Assembly (NCBI RefSeq): GCF_048544455.1
Contig: NC_133534.1
Location: 225,212,292 to 225,276,291 of the forward strand
Direction: 5' to 3'
DNA: 64,000 nt
Source of the DNA: Silene latifolia
Lineage: Eukaryota; Streptophyta; Magnoliopsida; Caryophyllales; Caryophyllaceae
Part shown: piece after piece, positions 38,330-50,838 of the stretch
Layout of the letters: each line of letters opens with the position of its first letter
Position numbering within the stretch: the stretch's first letter is position 1
The notes under the pieces: generated by a model
Told to the model about the DNA's origin: nothing
Database searches by the model: none
Seen by the model: the letters and a program-made list of their open reading frames with translations, nothing else
Translations under genes and position numbers: made by a program

Positions 38330-40561
38330 TGTTTGACGCTTTGGATCCTTTGTTTTTGGCCGTGTTAGTCTTCCTGAGTTCGTTGGCGCTTGTTTGTCTC
38401 CAAGCTGTTTTCCATTGGGCGCTTTGTTGTGTTGTCCTCATTATGCCTGTCATGCAACTATGGTGTTATTATGATTCATTTGTATGGGTGTTAGACATGT
38501 GTAGAGATTTTGCTGTGTGGTTTGTACTTACCCTTCACTTGTTTTCTGCTTTGCTTTTTCTGGTGTTTTGGGCTCCATTACAGTGTCAATCTCCTGAGCC
38601 CCTTTTTTTGGGTCCTGTAATGTGTAAGTTGTTTGTTAGTTGGTGGTGGGGAATTTTCAGTGGTGGTGTGTTTTTGTGTGTTTTTTCATACCGTTTTTAT
38701 TTGTTCGCCCAAGTATGTCTTTACTACCTTCAGTTCTCTTGTGTCTCCATAGTTTGTTGTTCCGATCATGACCTTAAATGTGAATTGTCTTCCAACGCAG
38801 TCTTGTAGTATCTCGTATACCTTTTGTTTCCCTTTCTCCTGCATTGTCATTGTTATTTTTTGTTACCTTCCTTGAAGTAGTTACCAAGTTTGTTTGTGTT
38901 GTTTACCTTTTCGTAGATTTCTAGGACTTTTGCAATTGGCTTTCCGATGACCTTTTTCTGCTTCTTTATCGAAGATAACAATGCTTGCTTCGGAGTTGCC
39001 GTCGTTTAGTGTTGCAAGTATTCTGTACCTGTGGCATTTATTTTTGGTTAGTTTGTTTTTTTCCTGTTGTCTTTTGGTGTTGGTAGTGTTTTACCTTTGG
39101 GTTGGGTATGGTATTTCCTCACAGCATTTTGGGCAGACGTTGTCCGCGTCTAGTCCTTTCCTGCATGTTGGGCAAGATATGTATCTCCATTCCACGTCTG
39201 TGCGTACGCTTGATATCACTCCTTGACACGTAAATGTTTGTTTCTGTTTTTGTTTTTATTTTTTGGCATTGGACGTTTATAGAGCGTTAGTTTTCAGTGT
39301 TGTTCATGTTTTGGTTATTTTCTTGAAGTTGCTTACCGGGTCTGTGAGTTCCATCTCTGTTAGCTCCATTAGTGTTTTCGTACTCGCCATCATAACTTCG
39401 TCTGTCAGTTCTTGTTTGTTGTTTTCTATTTGTTGTACTTTTCTTGGTTTTGCTATCCTGTTGCATTTTTTTTAAACACTTTGGTTAACATGGTTTACCT
39501 TTTCTTTGTCTATTTTTTTTCCCCGTTTGCTCTTACCTTTCCAGTAGGTTCTTTGCTTCCGGTATCTGGATGTTGATGTAGACCTTTGTGCCGTATGTGC
39601 TGCTTAGTTGGTATTCATCTGCGTTGTTTTCGTGTTAGTTCTATATTTGTACGCGTGTTGGGTATATTTAGTGTTCATTACCTTTGTATCGCGCTACCCT
39701 CGTTGATGTTATGACAATGATTTTGTTGACTCCTGGTCCTCGAGTATCGGCCTCGCTGACAAAGTTTGCTGCTTCTCCCCATAATGTGGCCTTGACTTCA
39801 TTTTGTCTATGATACATATTTGTTAGTTCCTTATGTTGTTAATCATCCAGAGTGTATAAGTTTTTTTTTGGGTATTACCTTTCGTCTTCTATGTAGATGT
39901 TTCGTATCTCTGTTATGCCTTTTTCTGTCCGTACTTCTGTCTTGTTCTCCACCCCGGTGAGCACCCCTATGACATCTGTATTTTTTTCATGTTAGATGTA
40001 ATTGTGTTGTTATTATTCCCTTACCTTTGTTTCACCTTGCGGTAACGTACCTATCAAGTAGTCAGTCTTGTTGTTCCTTTCATGAATCAAATCCAGTTGG
40101 TGAAACTCGAATTTGTGTTTCTCTATTTTGTTTGATTCTTCGGGTTGCTCAATGATTGATGTAAAAGGTGTGAATTTGATTAGATTTTCATTGGTGTGCA
40201 CTGGTCTATACCCCCTGTTGTTCTTTGCAACCTCAAAGTGTGCTACTTCATATATTCTTCCTTCTTGTATGTCATCTTTGAAGCTGCGTATCCACTTTTG
40301 TGGGATTGTAGCGTGTATATGTTCTCCCTGTTGACGTATATTGAACAATATCATGTTAGCTATTTTCTTTCCTTTTCATTACTTTAGTTGTATTTGTGAG
40401 TTTGTTAGTAATACCTTTGTGTCAAGCAGGACCATGTCGAGGGATAGTGGCTTGGCGTTTTGGTTTGCTCCGACCTCCCATATACGTGTTGCTCGGGCTG
40501 TGATTTGATATCTGGATTTGGACGGGACCATGGCTGCGATGGTGACATTCTGAGGTGCCAT
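38330..40561 (-). CDS. Helitron RPA1-like single-strand DNA-binding protein, spliced
   Basis: The gene starts at ATG 40561 (MAPQNVTIAAMVPSKSRYQI...). Exons visible on the minus strand are 40561-40415, 40327-40025 (EHIHATIPQKWIRSFKDDIQ, an OB-fold DUF223 motif), 39975-39879, about 39808-39682 (ATLWGEAANFVSEADTRGPG, a second OB fold), about 39620-39537 (SSTYGTKVYINIQIPEA), about 39440-39345, about 39228-39100, about 39010-38900 and about 38815-38700, each next to GT/AG signals. The exon at 39228 encodes a zinc ribbon (YISCPTCRK and VCPKC), the signature of the RPA1 C-terminal domain. Plant Helitrons typically carry such a gene beside RepHel; the product presumably coats single-stranded DNA during rolling-circle transfer. 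A possible one-base frame change near 38950 and the uncertain last exons leave its integrity open. Confidence 0.8.
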
Positions 40562-41723
40562 TTTTTGGTTGTTTATCTTTTACTGTTTGTGTTTTTTTTT
40601 TTATTGTATTCTTTGGGCAAATGTGTGAATTGCATTTGGTATGCATATTTATAAATTATATGTAGTGGCTGTTGGCTTTCCATTTCTCTGAATTTTACAG
40701 TTTTTTTTTATTACTGGATTCATTTACTACTGTTGTTTTTAGCTTTAATATTCTCATTATGATTGATTCTTTGTGTTTTCATCTTTATGTGGTTCATACA
40801 ATTAATCCTAGTTATTGTTGTCTGGCTTACTACATTCTTTGTAGTTTTTGCAAGTGTATTTTTGAGTCCTTCAATTTGTTTTTATTTTTTGACGTAATAA
40901 TTATATACGTTTATTGTTCTTTTGTTTATTTTGAATTCACTTTCATTCTCCTTTTCGTTTGTCATAGTTTATTTGTCCCAGCTGTATGAAATTTAGGTTG
41001 TACTTAAACCTTCACAAATTAGATGATTTGTTTGTTGAAGTTTAGCGGCAGTTAATCCTTTGCTCTATATATTTATTTCATCATGAATAGTTATACTTAT
41101 TCTCTGTTTACTTGTTTCATTTTCGTTTTGTGGTTTTGTTTACCGTGTATCTCTCATTATGACAATTTATTTAACTTATAATTGTATTTCCTCTTTAAAT
41201 TTATTTTTTTGTACCCGTTAGATAATTGTCGTTTATTCTTTCTCCATTGTCTTCCTATCTTTTTTTTTTGTGGGCCGTCAATTTAGGTAGTTGCCGTAAT
41301 ATTAATATGATGTAAGCCTGGATGCTTAACAGTTTTTTTGTTAATTGTTTGGGCCGTTCCAGTGTGTGTTATTCACTTTCAATTCCCTTAAATTAATGTG
41401 CTTTACAATGGTGTTATTGTGGCTTTTGTGTTGTCTTGGCTATTTAACTTTTCGTTTTTACTGGTTATTTAGGTTTTTAATGATTATTAGGTGTGTTTTT
41501 ATTAGCATTGAAGTTAATATTAAATTGGAGTTACTCTTAGAAGTCCTCTTTTCTTTCAGTTTTACTGTTTCGTTTGTAACAGTTATCTTTTGTGTGTGTT
41601 GTGTAATTATGTATTTGTTTTTATTATCGTGGCTGTCCCACTTCGCTTTTATTATTTCCGGTGGTAAATTCTCTTTTATTATATTATCTTTTGGACTGTT
41701 TAGTTTCCATTGTTTGGTGGTGG
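40562..41723. other. T-rich Helitron spacer
   Basis: This lies between the divergent RPA-like and Agenet genes and presumably holds both promoters. The plus-strand ORFs here (40672-40989, 41345-41806) translate to hydrophobic text only because the strand is T-rich. Confidence 0.5.
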
Positions 41724-41743
41724 CCTATATATATATATATATT
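41724..41743 (+). promoter_or_regulatory. Candidate TATA box for the Agenet gene
   Basis: A perfect alternating run, CCTATATATATATATATATT, lies about 125 bases before the Agenet ATG, a plausible core-promoter position. TA repeats also occur by chance in AT-rich DNA. Confidence 0.45.
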
Positions 41744-41865
41744 ACCTATTTTATTCCAAACATATTGTGTTGTATCCATATTTTGTTTTGTTTTATCCAT
41801 ATTTAGTCTTTGGTTTTTCCTTTTAATTAGTGGTTTATTTTCCAGTTTTGTTTTTTGTCTTTTCA

Positions 41866-42246
41866 ATGGCTCGTTTCAGCGTCGGTGATGTAGTGGAGGT
41901 GATGTTTCCCGAGTCCGGCTTTATTGGGTCCTACTTTCTTGCAACAATACTTTATCTATTGGGCGATGTGGAAGTCTATGTCCAATTCCACCATCTTTTG
42001 TTACCTAGTGGTTCTGGACTCTTGAGGGACGTGGTGGCAGTTGTAGACATACGTCCATTGGCGCCTTCTATTCCGAGGTTCGAGTATGGGCTCTATGATC
42101 TAGTTGATGTCTTCGTGAATGATGGCTGGTGGACCGGTCGGGTTATAAATGTTACCGGTGTTGAAGGATACTACGAGATTTTTTTTGAAATGTATGATGA
42201 GGTTTCGTACAATGTCTACTATGAGATGCGCCCGCATCTCGACTGA
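41866..42246 (+). CDS. Two-domain Agenet (Tudor-like) protein inside the Helitron
   Basis: This single-exon 126-aa ORF starts MARFSVGDVVEVMFPESGF; I chose this ATG over the upstream in-frame one because the domain begins three residues later. Residues 4-66 form one Agenet domain (GDVVEV, then GFIGSYFLATIL, ending LRDVVAVVDIRPLAP). Residues 70-126 form a second (YDLVDVFVNDGWWTGRVINV, ending YYEMRPHLD), with the family's NDGWWxG signature. Plant Agenet doublets are Tudor-related and several read histone or chromatin marks. The gene lies antisense to and between RepHel and RPA, with a TATA run upstream and AATAAA 81 bases after the stop. It appears intact while RepHel is broken. It may be a captured host gene piece or a family-specific Helitron gene; I cannot tell which from one copy. 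Confidence 0.85.
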   Translation: MARFSVGDVVEVMFPESGFIGSYFLATILYLLGDVEVYVQFHHLLLPSGSGLLRDVVAVVDIRPLAPSIPRFEYGLYDLVDVFVNDGWWTGRVINVTGVEGYYEIFFEMYDEVSYNVYYEMRPHLD

Positions 42247-42326
42247 GAGGATAATAGGTGGGTTGGATTTCTGGGTTGATATTAGGCTGTGGTATCACTT
42301 GTAATGTTCTTGTCTCCAGACATTTC

Positions 42327-42332
42327 AATAAA
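42327..42332 (+). terminator. Poly(A) signal of the Agenet gene
   Basis: AATAAA lies 81 bases after the Agenet stop codon and is followed by T-rich sequence, consistent with a plant 3' end. Confidence 0.5.
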
Positions 42333-44725
42333 AAATTGTTATTTCCTTTTTGTTTTTTTTTATTGTGTCAGTAAAGGTTTGTTACTACCGCTTCGAGTTT
42401 GTTATATTTGTTGGCACATCCGAGTAATTTCATTTGGCCGCTCCTTTTTTCTTTTCGCCATCTTTAGGGAGAACTCCTTTTTAATCCCGTGTAAATTAAC
42501 GGGCTTTGGTTTGGTTTCTTTTTATATATGGCAAAGGACGATGGCTTCTTTACTGAAATTACTATGTGGACGTGAAAATATGTATGAAACATGCAATATG
42601 CCTAATTTCTATCGTAATATCATGCACTAAATAGTTGGACGGCTTAATTAAAGATTTAAAATGCATGTTCCTTTGTTTCTTAATCGTCATTTCTGACATT
42701 ACATGTAAATATCTTCGCAAATCGTACATCGTCACTGTGATAACGCAAGCAAAATAAAGGCTTTGATGCGTCCCATGTTAAGTTGCTAAATAATGAGTAT
42801 CATGCGTAAAAAATCAATTTCATGGTACACCTGGTGCAAAAATTGCAAACATATGTAGGTGCTATACTTGCAAACTTTCCTCTCAACTTCTTTGCAATTT
42901 GAAATTTTTATTTTAGGATTGTTCCATTTATTTTTTTCAAAACTAATATTTGGCAAGTCTATTGTTTTTATACAAGAAAATTGACTTCGTTTAGTCGTTT
43001 AAAGCGTGATATACATATTCCTTCATTTGTGTTCGATGATTTATAGGCAAGCTGATTAGAAAGCCTGGAAAAAATGTAGGAGACATCGAGACGAATGGCC
43101 CTAAATTAACCAAGAGCATCTCCAATGGTTATTCAAAAAGACTTGCTTGCAAATTAAAAAGATTTGAAGCTATTTGCTTAACCATTGGAGCACTTTATAT
43201 GAACTAACTTAAATTAAGCTAGTAGCTACATGCCTCCATGGAGCTATGGCTTAAATGGTCCTACAAGTAAAAAAAAATCTCAATTAAGAGGACACACGTG
43301 GGTCCATTTAAGCGACAACACTAGTAGCTTACCATTGTGGTACATATATTTGATAATATTGTTGTCTCATACGGATGAAAAAGTGGGATTAGCTTAATAA
43401 AAATAGGCAGCTATTCTTTTGAGCATGAATTCAGATTTTATATGACAATAATAGGATTGAAAGCATCGTTTGGTAATGAGGTATTGTAGCAAGAAAAAGC
43501 AAACCATGAGCACGTGTAGTAACAGCTAACTCAGTTATTTTTTCCCCTAAAAAAATTGAACAGAACAACAAATTAGGACAAAAGAGTAACCTTTGTCCTC
43601 TCTAACCATAAAAAGTTAACTCATTAAATCATATTACCTATATATAGCCAACGTATTATTGTTAAAGTTCTTAATTAATCTTCAGAAACCTTTGAACATC
43701 GGCTATAGTCTCTATGTAAATGTATAATACCAATATTCTTAATTTTCGTATCTTTAATAGTCAGTTGCACCTTGGTTTATTGGTATCGATCAAATGATTT
43801 CAAGTTCGTTTGATACACACATCCACACCCTCGGGATCAAGTTTCGTTTTCACCCCATTTTCCATACTGCCACCACTCCTAGAACTCAGTTTCTTAACTG
43901 CTGAAACCCATGGCCTATCATCATGACTTTGAACGTCTAACAACTTGAATTTCATACCATTTCCTGTACCATCCAAAACGTTCTCACTATTTTCCATTCA
44001 ACATGCACTTACTCTACTAATCTAACCCGTAAGATCACAGCCTAAACATCCAAAATTCCAAGCGAACATGATTTTAACCAATATTTCAGATCTGATAACA
44101 CAAAATGCAACAAAAAAGCAAACACAATTGAACAATCATCACAAATTTAGCACATAAAAATACTTTAGAGCACATCACACTAATTTAAGTAGATGGAGGG
44201 ATCCATGTTCGCAACTTTACAACTTATGTAAGACAATAATAGTTCAATATTGATTAAAAATACAAAAATGACCAAAATTGTCTAGTTTATTTCAGCAGCT
44301 TATATAAAACTTCTGATCACAAGTCAATGAAGCGATTAGCCATCGTCAAGTCCAATACTCGGGCAGCTCTGCAACTGAAACATTTGATTTGTCAATGGAG
44401 AAAAGATAATTAAGAGATAATTAGGTGGTGCAAGACTTTAATTACTTTGACAAATTAGACAGAGATTACTTGGGAATCAGAGTATGAAAATAATTGAATT
44501 TCTGAGCAATTTAGTAAATCATTCAATGTTTGGTAAGACATATTGTGAAGCTATCAGGTTAGATTACATTTAGAGTAAATCAACTTTGTTTGCTTACCTA
44601 TTATTAAATATTTGCAAAACATATGAAAGCTACGAAGTATTCTATTACCTGTGTCTTTGTTTTCGCCTGCGGCCTTACACTTTTGTGCCATCTCCATGAG
44701 GTTGGTGGCGGGATTAGTTACCGTT
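42333..44725. other. Helitron interior without a clear gene
   Basis: I see no recognisable domain. A 65-aa minus-strand ORF at 43800-43997 (start MENSENVLDGTGNGMKFKLL) has ordinary protein-like composition and could be a remnant of a captured exon, but nothing identifies it. Confidence 0.4.
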
Positions 44726-47700
44726 TCAGAGTTCATCAAATATTTCCTTGTACACCACATTTTTAGTTTCAACCTCGGACCTTTCCAAGTCTTTCTGTGG
44801 GATGCATATTCTTAACCCCTTGCGAGAGGTGACTCGGGAGACAGCAACGTATAGTTGTCCGTGGCTAAATACTGGTTCAGGTAAATAAACACCGACGTTC
44901 TCAAATGTTTGGCCTTGACTTTTGTTTATCGTCATTGCGAAACATACCCTAATAGGGAACTGTCTTCTCTTTATTGTGAAGGGCCATTTGGTGTCTGTTG
45001 GAGTCATTTCAATTCGCGGGATTGCAACCAACTGTCCGACATTAGTCCCCGTGATAACTTTGGCCTCCAATGTACGGGATCGAATACGTACAACAATCAG
45101 TCTCGTTCCATTGCACATGCCAGCAGCAGGGTTAATGTTTCTCATTAATATTATGGGGCATCCAACCTTCAAATGTATCTCGTGGTTTGGTAAACCTTGA
45201 AAGCGGAGGGAGTTGAGAAATTCCGTTGGGTATAAATTTTCCATGTTCCCACCGTTAGTTAGTGGGCAGATTCTGTCTGCGCTTTTTGTAATTTCCTCAT
45301 CACCTGGTATGAGTCGGAGAATATACCGGTTTATCTCATCCACCACTTCGTTTTTTGGCGCCAGAATTGCTCTCCCTTGCAAGTATTTGGGGTCTTTGTA
45401 GTTGTTTAGGAGCTCCGGGTAAATTTCATTGACAATTGTGCCAATAGGATCAGTTGTAGTTGGGAGTAACATATCTCTTGGTATTTTAATCCATGTTTTC
45501 TCATCCTCTCCTTCCTTTGCAGTTGCTGGAATTTTGCCGTCCCCAATATCAAGAACCCAGTTTGCAAAATCTTCCAACTCTTCGACCTCATGATTGGCTT
45601 GGTTTTTCCTGAGTCTCATATTCCTTTGTAGTTTGAGGACCTGGCAGTGTGGCCATATCTGAGATGATTTGCTAATTGAAGCATCCACCACATCTGCGCG
45701 TCCCTTCCCTGGAATAACCGGGAGTATTTGCCTAAAGTCTCCGCCTAGCACAACCGTTTTGCCCCCAAAGACCTTCTCCTTCGCGTGGGGGTCATCGAGC
45801 TGCATGATATCACGGAAGGCTCTGTCAACAGCCTCGAAAGCATGGCGGTGAACCATTGGTGCTTCATCCCATATTATCAGAGAAGCTTCCCTAATCAAGT
45901 GTGCGAGGTCAGATCCTTGTTCTATTCTGCAACTTGTTGTCTCGGTCAGTTTTATTGGTATTACAAATCTAGAGTGGGCGGTCCTACCGGATATCAATAA
46001 CAATGCTGCTATTCCAGACGACGCCACCGCTAGAACAATAAGGCCTTCAGATCGTATCCTCGATATCAATGCTCCCCAGAGGTATGTCTTCCCTGTACCT
46101 CCGCTTCCGTACACAAAGAAGAGGCCTCCAGTTTTTTTGTGAACTGCATGTAAGACACTGTTGTATACTTTACTTTGATCAGAATTCAGGCCATTCTGAA
46201 GTTGTTCAGCTTCAAGTGCCATTTCCAATGGATCGTAATTTTGCTCCTCCAGTATTAGCCTATTCCCGCTGTTCTTTAGCAATGTTTTATCCGGTGTTGG
46301 AAAGTCGGCAAACTGTTTTAAGCTGCGGCCACTTCTATTGAGTATGATTTCAAGTTCTAACAGGGCGTAGTTTTGAATTTGTTCGTCACTCAATTTCACA
46401 TCTCTGTACCCAAGGCGTCGTTGTTGCCGGGGTAGAATGTCATCGGACAGGTCTTTCCAGTGGTCTAGCCACAACTGTTTTGGGTCTGCAACCTCACAGA
46501 ATAGTAACAGCGTTGCAAACATTTCTCGGAGTTGCTAAGCAGTTGCCCAAGTTGCTGTTTCGTTCAAGGCCACATGCCATTCCTCGTCTCCATCTAGTAG
46601 CCCGAGAGCATTGCAAGCTGACTTGTATGTAGGGTGAACAACTTTGTCTACGGTACGGATATCTGCGAAACATTTTGCCCCCTTAACAATGTTCAGTAGA
46701 AGACGTAAGTAGTACGGCTCCCCGGAATTTGGGTTAGCAAAGTATATCCTTCCGATTTTGAAACCCTTTTTCCGTCTTGTCCATATTTTCCCATCCTTGT
46801 CCCAAACCCATTTTGTCGGGAACTCTGCATATGTTAGTAAGCATGCGTCTTCATGTTTTTGGTTTGTAACCATCCATTCAGTAAGGGTGGTTTTTGCATC
46901 TCCCACTCTTTCTAGGACGTCATCTGGCGCCTCGTAATCTTCGAAGAAAACATCTTGTTCGGATTCTAAGTGATAAGGCAGGCGCTGTACTGGTGGCTGC
47001 TTAAATTGTATTTCAAATGCGAAGATCCTCCAGGAGGCTTCGGAAGCAGATACATATCTACATTTAAGATATGTTTCTATTTCATCAACTGGCTGTTCAT
47101 TCATGTTGCCTTCATTTATGTCAGGACGTACTTCATGCAGACTTGCGTGTGCCATATCCGGACCCTTCGACATGTACTTGAATAGGTATTTGACTGATCT
47201 ATGTTTGTTACACCATTCCACATTCAAGTGGGCTTGGTATTTCACTAATAGGTCAATGTTGTGAGGCACCACAAATCTATTGTCAAGAGTGTGGTTATTC
47301 TTCTTAGCTTCTTTACCATCTTTTCTTCGGCGGTATACAGGATAGCCATCGTCGCTGACAGATGTGTGAGAGCAGAAATCTCTCGGGTAGTACTTCGAGC
47401 ACTTGCCATCAACCATACAAGGTGAGCTGGACCTTGCTTCTCCACAAGGGCCATGTAGCATAAATTGCACGACTGCTTCATAACCTATAGGGTCTTCTGT
47501 TTTATCCGGTAATTCAGCGCTTATAATCTTATCTATCTCCGATGGGTCATCACATTTTACTTTCGGGACGTTGAGAAATAAGCAAATGTGTGCATGCGGC
47601 AATCCTCTCTTCTGGAACTCCACTGTGTAAATAACTGAGTGATATGAACAAAGTTAGTAATTAGAGTACATATCATGTCCTTAAAGTTTGACTGCTACTT

Positions 47701-50700
47701 ATACGGTAATATGAACCACAGAAAATTCTATTTCACTTGTTCTCCTTAATTTTGGATCCGGAGTATAGACGCCCGAACACTTTTTCAGGTCTCGGAGTTT
47801 GGCATTATTTTTAAAGAATATGGCGTTCAGCATGTAAGCGATAAATTGAAGTACAAAGGGAAATAAGGTGGATGATAAGGAATAAAAGTGGTGGTTTTCC
47901 TGGTACTTTAGCAGTGTTTAATTGATAAAACACTGGTGGGACGTTGTGTTTGAGTTAAATCTTGGAAGATAAGAGCACTGTTACATCTGTGAGCCTTTTT
48001 CCTTTTTGTATGCTATCGCGTTCAGCATGTAAGCAGTAAATTGATTTGGCTGGGTATAGGGTGGTGGGAGTAGCCTTAACAAATTTAAAATGAAGTACAG
48101 AGGGAAATAAGAAGAATGATAAGAAATAAAATATGTGTTCTTTTTGGTAGTTTAAATTATATTGAATATAAGGGGTGATTAATGTCATACCTGCAAGTGT
48201 TTCACCAAAGAAAGCCCTTTTCGTCAAATCTACAATCAGTTCATCTAGCTTAATTTTGAACACCCTAGCAAGGATGTCGGGACGGTCTTCAGGCCGTTGG
48301 CCAGGGATAGCTTTTAGGAATTCAGAGACCTCCTCCCATTTTGGGTTGCAGGTGAAAGTGATGAACAAATCGGCGGACCGCCCATCGACATATAGCCTGA
48401 CCCGTCTTGGTAGAGTTGGAAAAGGTTTTAAGCTTGATTGGGATAAGATGGGGAAGGACAATGCGTTGGCCAAGTGAAGCAGGGGTTACTTCACCGGCAA
48501 GAAGAAATCGGTCAAAGCCACGCAGGAGTATTTTTCGATTGTTTTTTGGTTGTGCCGGACGTAATCTAAGCGAGTCTCCTCAACACAGGTAAATGCGTCA
48601 CACATGTACTGCTGCCTTAACCTCCCACACAGAACGCATATCCCGTCAATAAGTTTGCCATTTTTTCGACGTTCTTGGAACCTATAAGAGTAATACTCCC
48701 GCATTGTCACGCTTTTCCTTTTCTTTTCGCTTGTTTGTGTGCGTGATCTGAATGCTCTATGCCCAGTCTGAATCCGTCCTCACCGTAAGGAAACATTAGA
48801 GGATACTGCATTGCCATGAATTTTGGATGGAGTTCAGAGATCCGTTGCAGTCCGCTTGCACGCTCTTGGATTATGATATCACGGGACCCTTTTTCAGTTT
48901 CCCCGTTCCCGATAATAAGTGCTGCGAACTCGTTCACTGTTGGTGGACCAAACTGTTTATCATCTATTGAACGGGCAGCCCGGAGGCATAATCGAACATG
49001 TTGTAGGTCCTCATTTCCCATGCGCTCCCTGGACATTTTGCATAGCTTTGCAATTTCATTGTGATCGTACATCATCTGGGAAAGGCTCTCGACAATATCC
49101 GGTTGAAGGCTGTTTTTACCTTCCCCATTCAAGGATGATACCCGGTTTGTTAGTTCATTTTCGGTGTCGTGAAAGTATAATTGCATGAACCGTGGTTGTT
49201 TACCCAATGGTGGAAGGAGTGAGCCGATATTATGGTGGTTTTGGCCGCCAAGTCGGAAGCAGTATGGCGCACCACCTTTGTTAATGGCATTGTCGACTCT
49301 GCCACCCATGGATGTGAATGCATATATAGTGTTGTACGACCGGATGAGCCGCCTAAATTCGGATGAACGTGTGCCACCCAAAGGATCTAGTAATCCTTTT
49401 AATAATTCTGGAGGTTGTTTGAGTAGTGTGAGTTTGACCTTCCCCTTTTGGCAGCATATATTGAATTTTGGGCGGGCATTTTTGGGAGTCACGCCTACGG
49501 CTTCTTCCTTCCAAACTACGGCGTCACAGAACTCACATAGTTCGGTAGGGCCACCGAAGCTCCAGGTTGTTAAATATTTCCCTGTTGGTCAGGCAGAAAT
49601 TACTTTAGAGGGTGCATAGTTCTTTCCCTATTAGTCATGGTCACGTTTAAACTTATTTTATTTCGCGTGGTAGTGTATATGATGGGTTTGTGCTTCATTT
49701 TCAAAGTACTAAAGGAAAGGTTTCTACTTGAATTGAAGCTTTAAGTCACGGTTTTCCTCTAATTACAGTGTTGCAGCAGATTGTTTGTAGAGGAGTAAAT
49801 GCTTCAATGATTTGTGTGATCAAATGCTAAGTGAAGTGGGGCTTACTTGTAGGTAACATGACCGCTGTGTTTGTGCTCTCGATAGTTGTACTATCAAAAG
49901 ATTGAGTTGAGGGGCCTGAATATTTCCGGGGAAAAAATTAAAACTAATGTTATCAGTACAATAGTTCAGTGGATCAGTTTTCAGTAACCATATTGCAGCA
50001 GGTGATACCTGGTGTGCTGTTTAGACAGCTTACAGCGTCTGTTGTCTGCATGTTGTCTATTGGGCATTGGCGTGAGTTTCCTGGTACCTTGGCCTTGCGT
50101 GGTCGACCCATTTGACGATGAGCCAGCCCCTTGCGGGCAATGCCTGTGTAATTTTAGCCGGCGGAAGAAGTTAGTGAAATGAGCAGTAATACATGCTACC
50201 TGTGCTCCAGAGAAGGTTCTTACGAAAGTTCGGGAAAAATAAAGTAGAGCATACCTCCGGGGTTATTCCTGGTAGATGCTTTAGGCGGCTCCTGAATTGT
50301 AGGCACGACGGCTGAGTCTAGGGCACCTGCTTTGTTATGGTTTCCAATTAATGTTAAAACGGTTTCTGAACTACTGCGCGGGTAATCAAATAGAATTAAA
50401 ATTTGTGTGACCTGTTTCGTTTGTGGGGGCGTTGGGAACTGCCGCTGTCTCAGTATCACAGGCAACAACTATTCCAACAGTAGGGGATGTTCCAATAGAC
50501 GGGCGGCCTCTCTTACGGGGCCTGTGGTCCGTCTCATGACCGCCCATGCTTGAACTGTGTGCACTGGTGGAGGGATTGGCAGCGGTTGTTTGTGAGTTGT
50601 GGTCATCGGTTTGCGTAGGCGGCGGGAGATTTGACGACAAATCAGAAAACCCGGCTACCAAGGGTTGACTTGGTTCGGTTTGAATGGTGTCAGTTGGTCC

Positions 50701-50838
50701 CAGCTGTGGAAGAATCTTACTTTGAATGGTGTCGCAAATGGAGGCCGTTGGGGTTGCCGTGCTTGTGCTGAAGGAGTTAGGGTCCTCTGTCGGCCTTGTC
50801 TTGCGTGGGCGACCTCTTTTGCGAAAACTATGCTCCAT
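44726..50838 (-). pseudogene. RepHel Helitron transposase (Rep nuclease plus PIF1 helicase), broken
   Basis: Minus-strand exons run from ATG 50838 to a stop at 44726. The N-terminal exons (about 50838-50060) carry three AT-hook cores (RKRGRPRK, PRKRGRPS, MGRPRK). A zinc motif (CEFCDAVVW, about 49530) precedes the Helitron-like N domain (49492-48190). An intron of about 570 bp (GCAG/GTATGA to TTTACACAG) leads to the HUH nuclease motif GLPHAHICLFL (about 47600) and the two-tyrosine motif KYLFKY (about 47180). The PIF1-family SF1B helicase follows, with Walker A GSGGTGKT (about 46100), Walker [18 protein letters not shown], and the C-terminal NKSQGQTF and YVAVSRV motifs. One in-frame stop near 46535 and about three frame changes near 48470-48720 disable it. 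The catalytic motifs themselves are intact, so the damage looks recent. Confidence 0.92.

Noticed and set aside
38302-38808. 168-aa hydrophobic plus-strand ORF that looks like a membrane protein
   Set aside because: It lies antisense to the RPA1-like exons; its hydrophobicity follows from a T-rich strand and no family is recognisable.
40672-41806. Hydrophobic plus-strand ORFs upstream of the Agenet gene
   Set aside because: T-rich spacer with no domain; the ORF at 41345-41806 also overlaps the candidate TATA box.
44909-49619. Many plus-strand ORFs of 60-144 aa
   Set aside because: They are antisense shadows of the RepHel exons.
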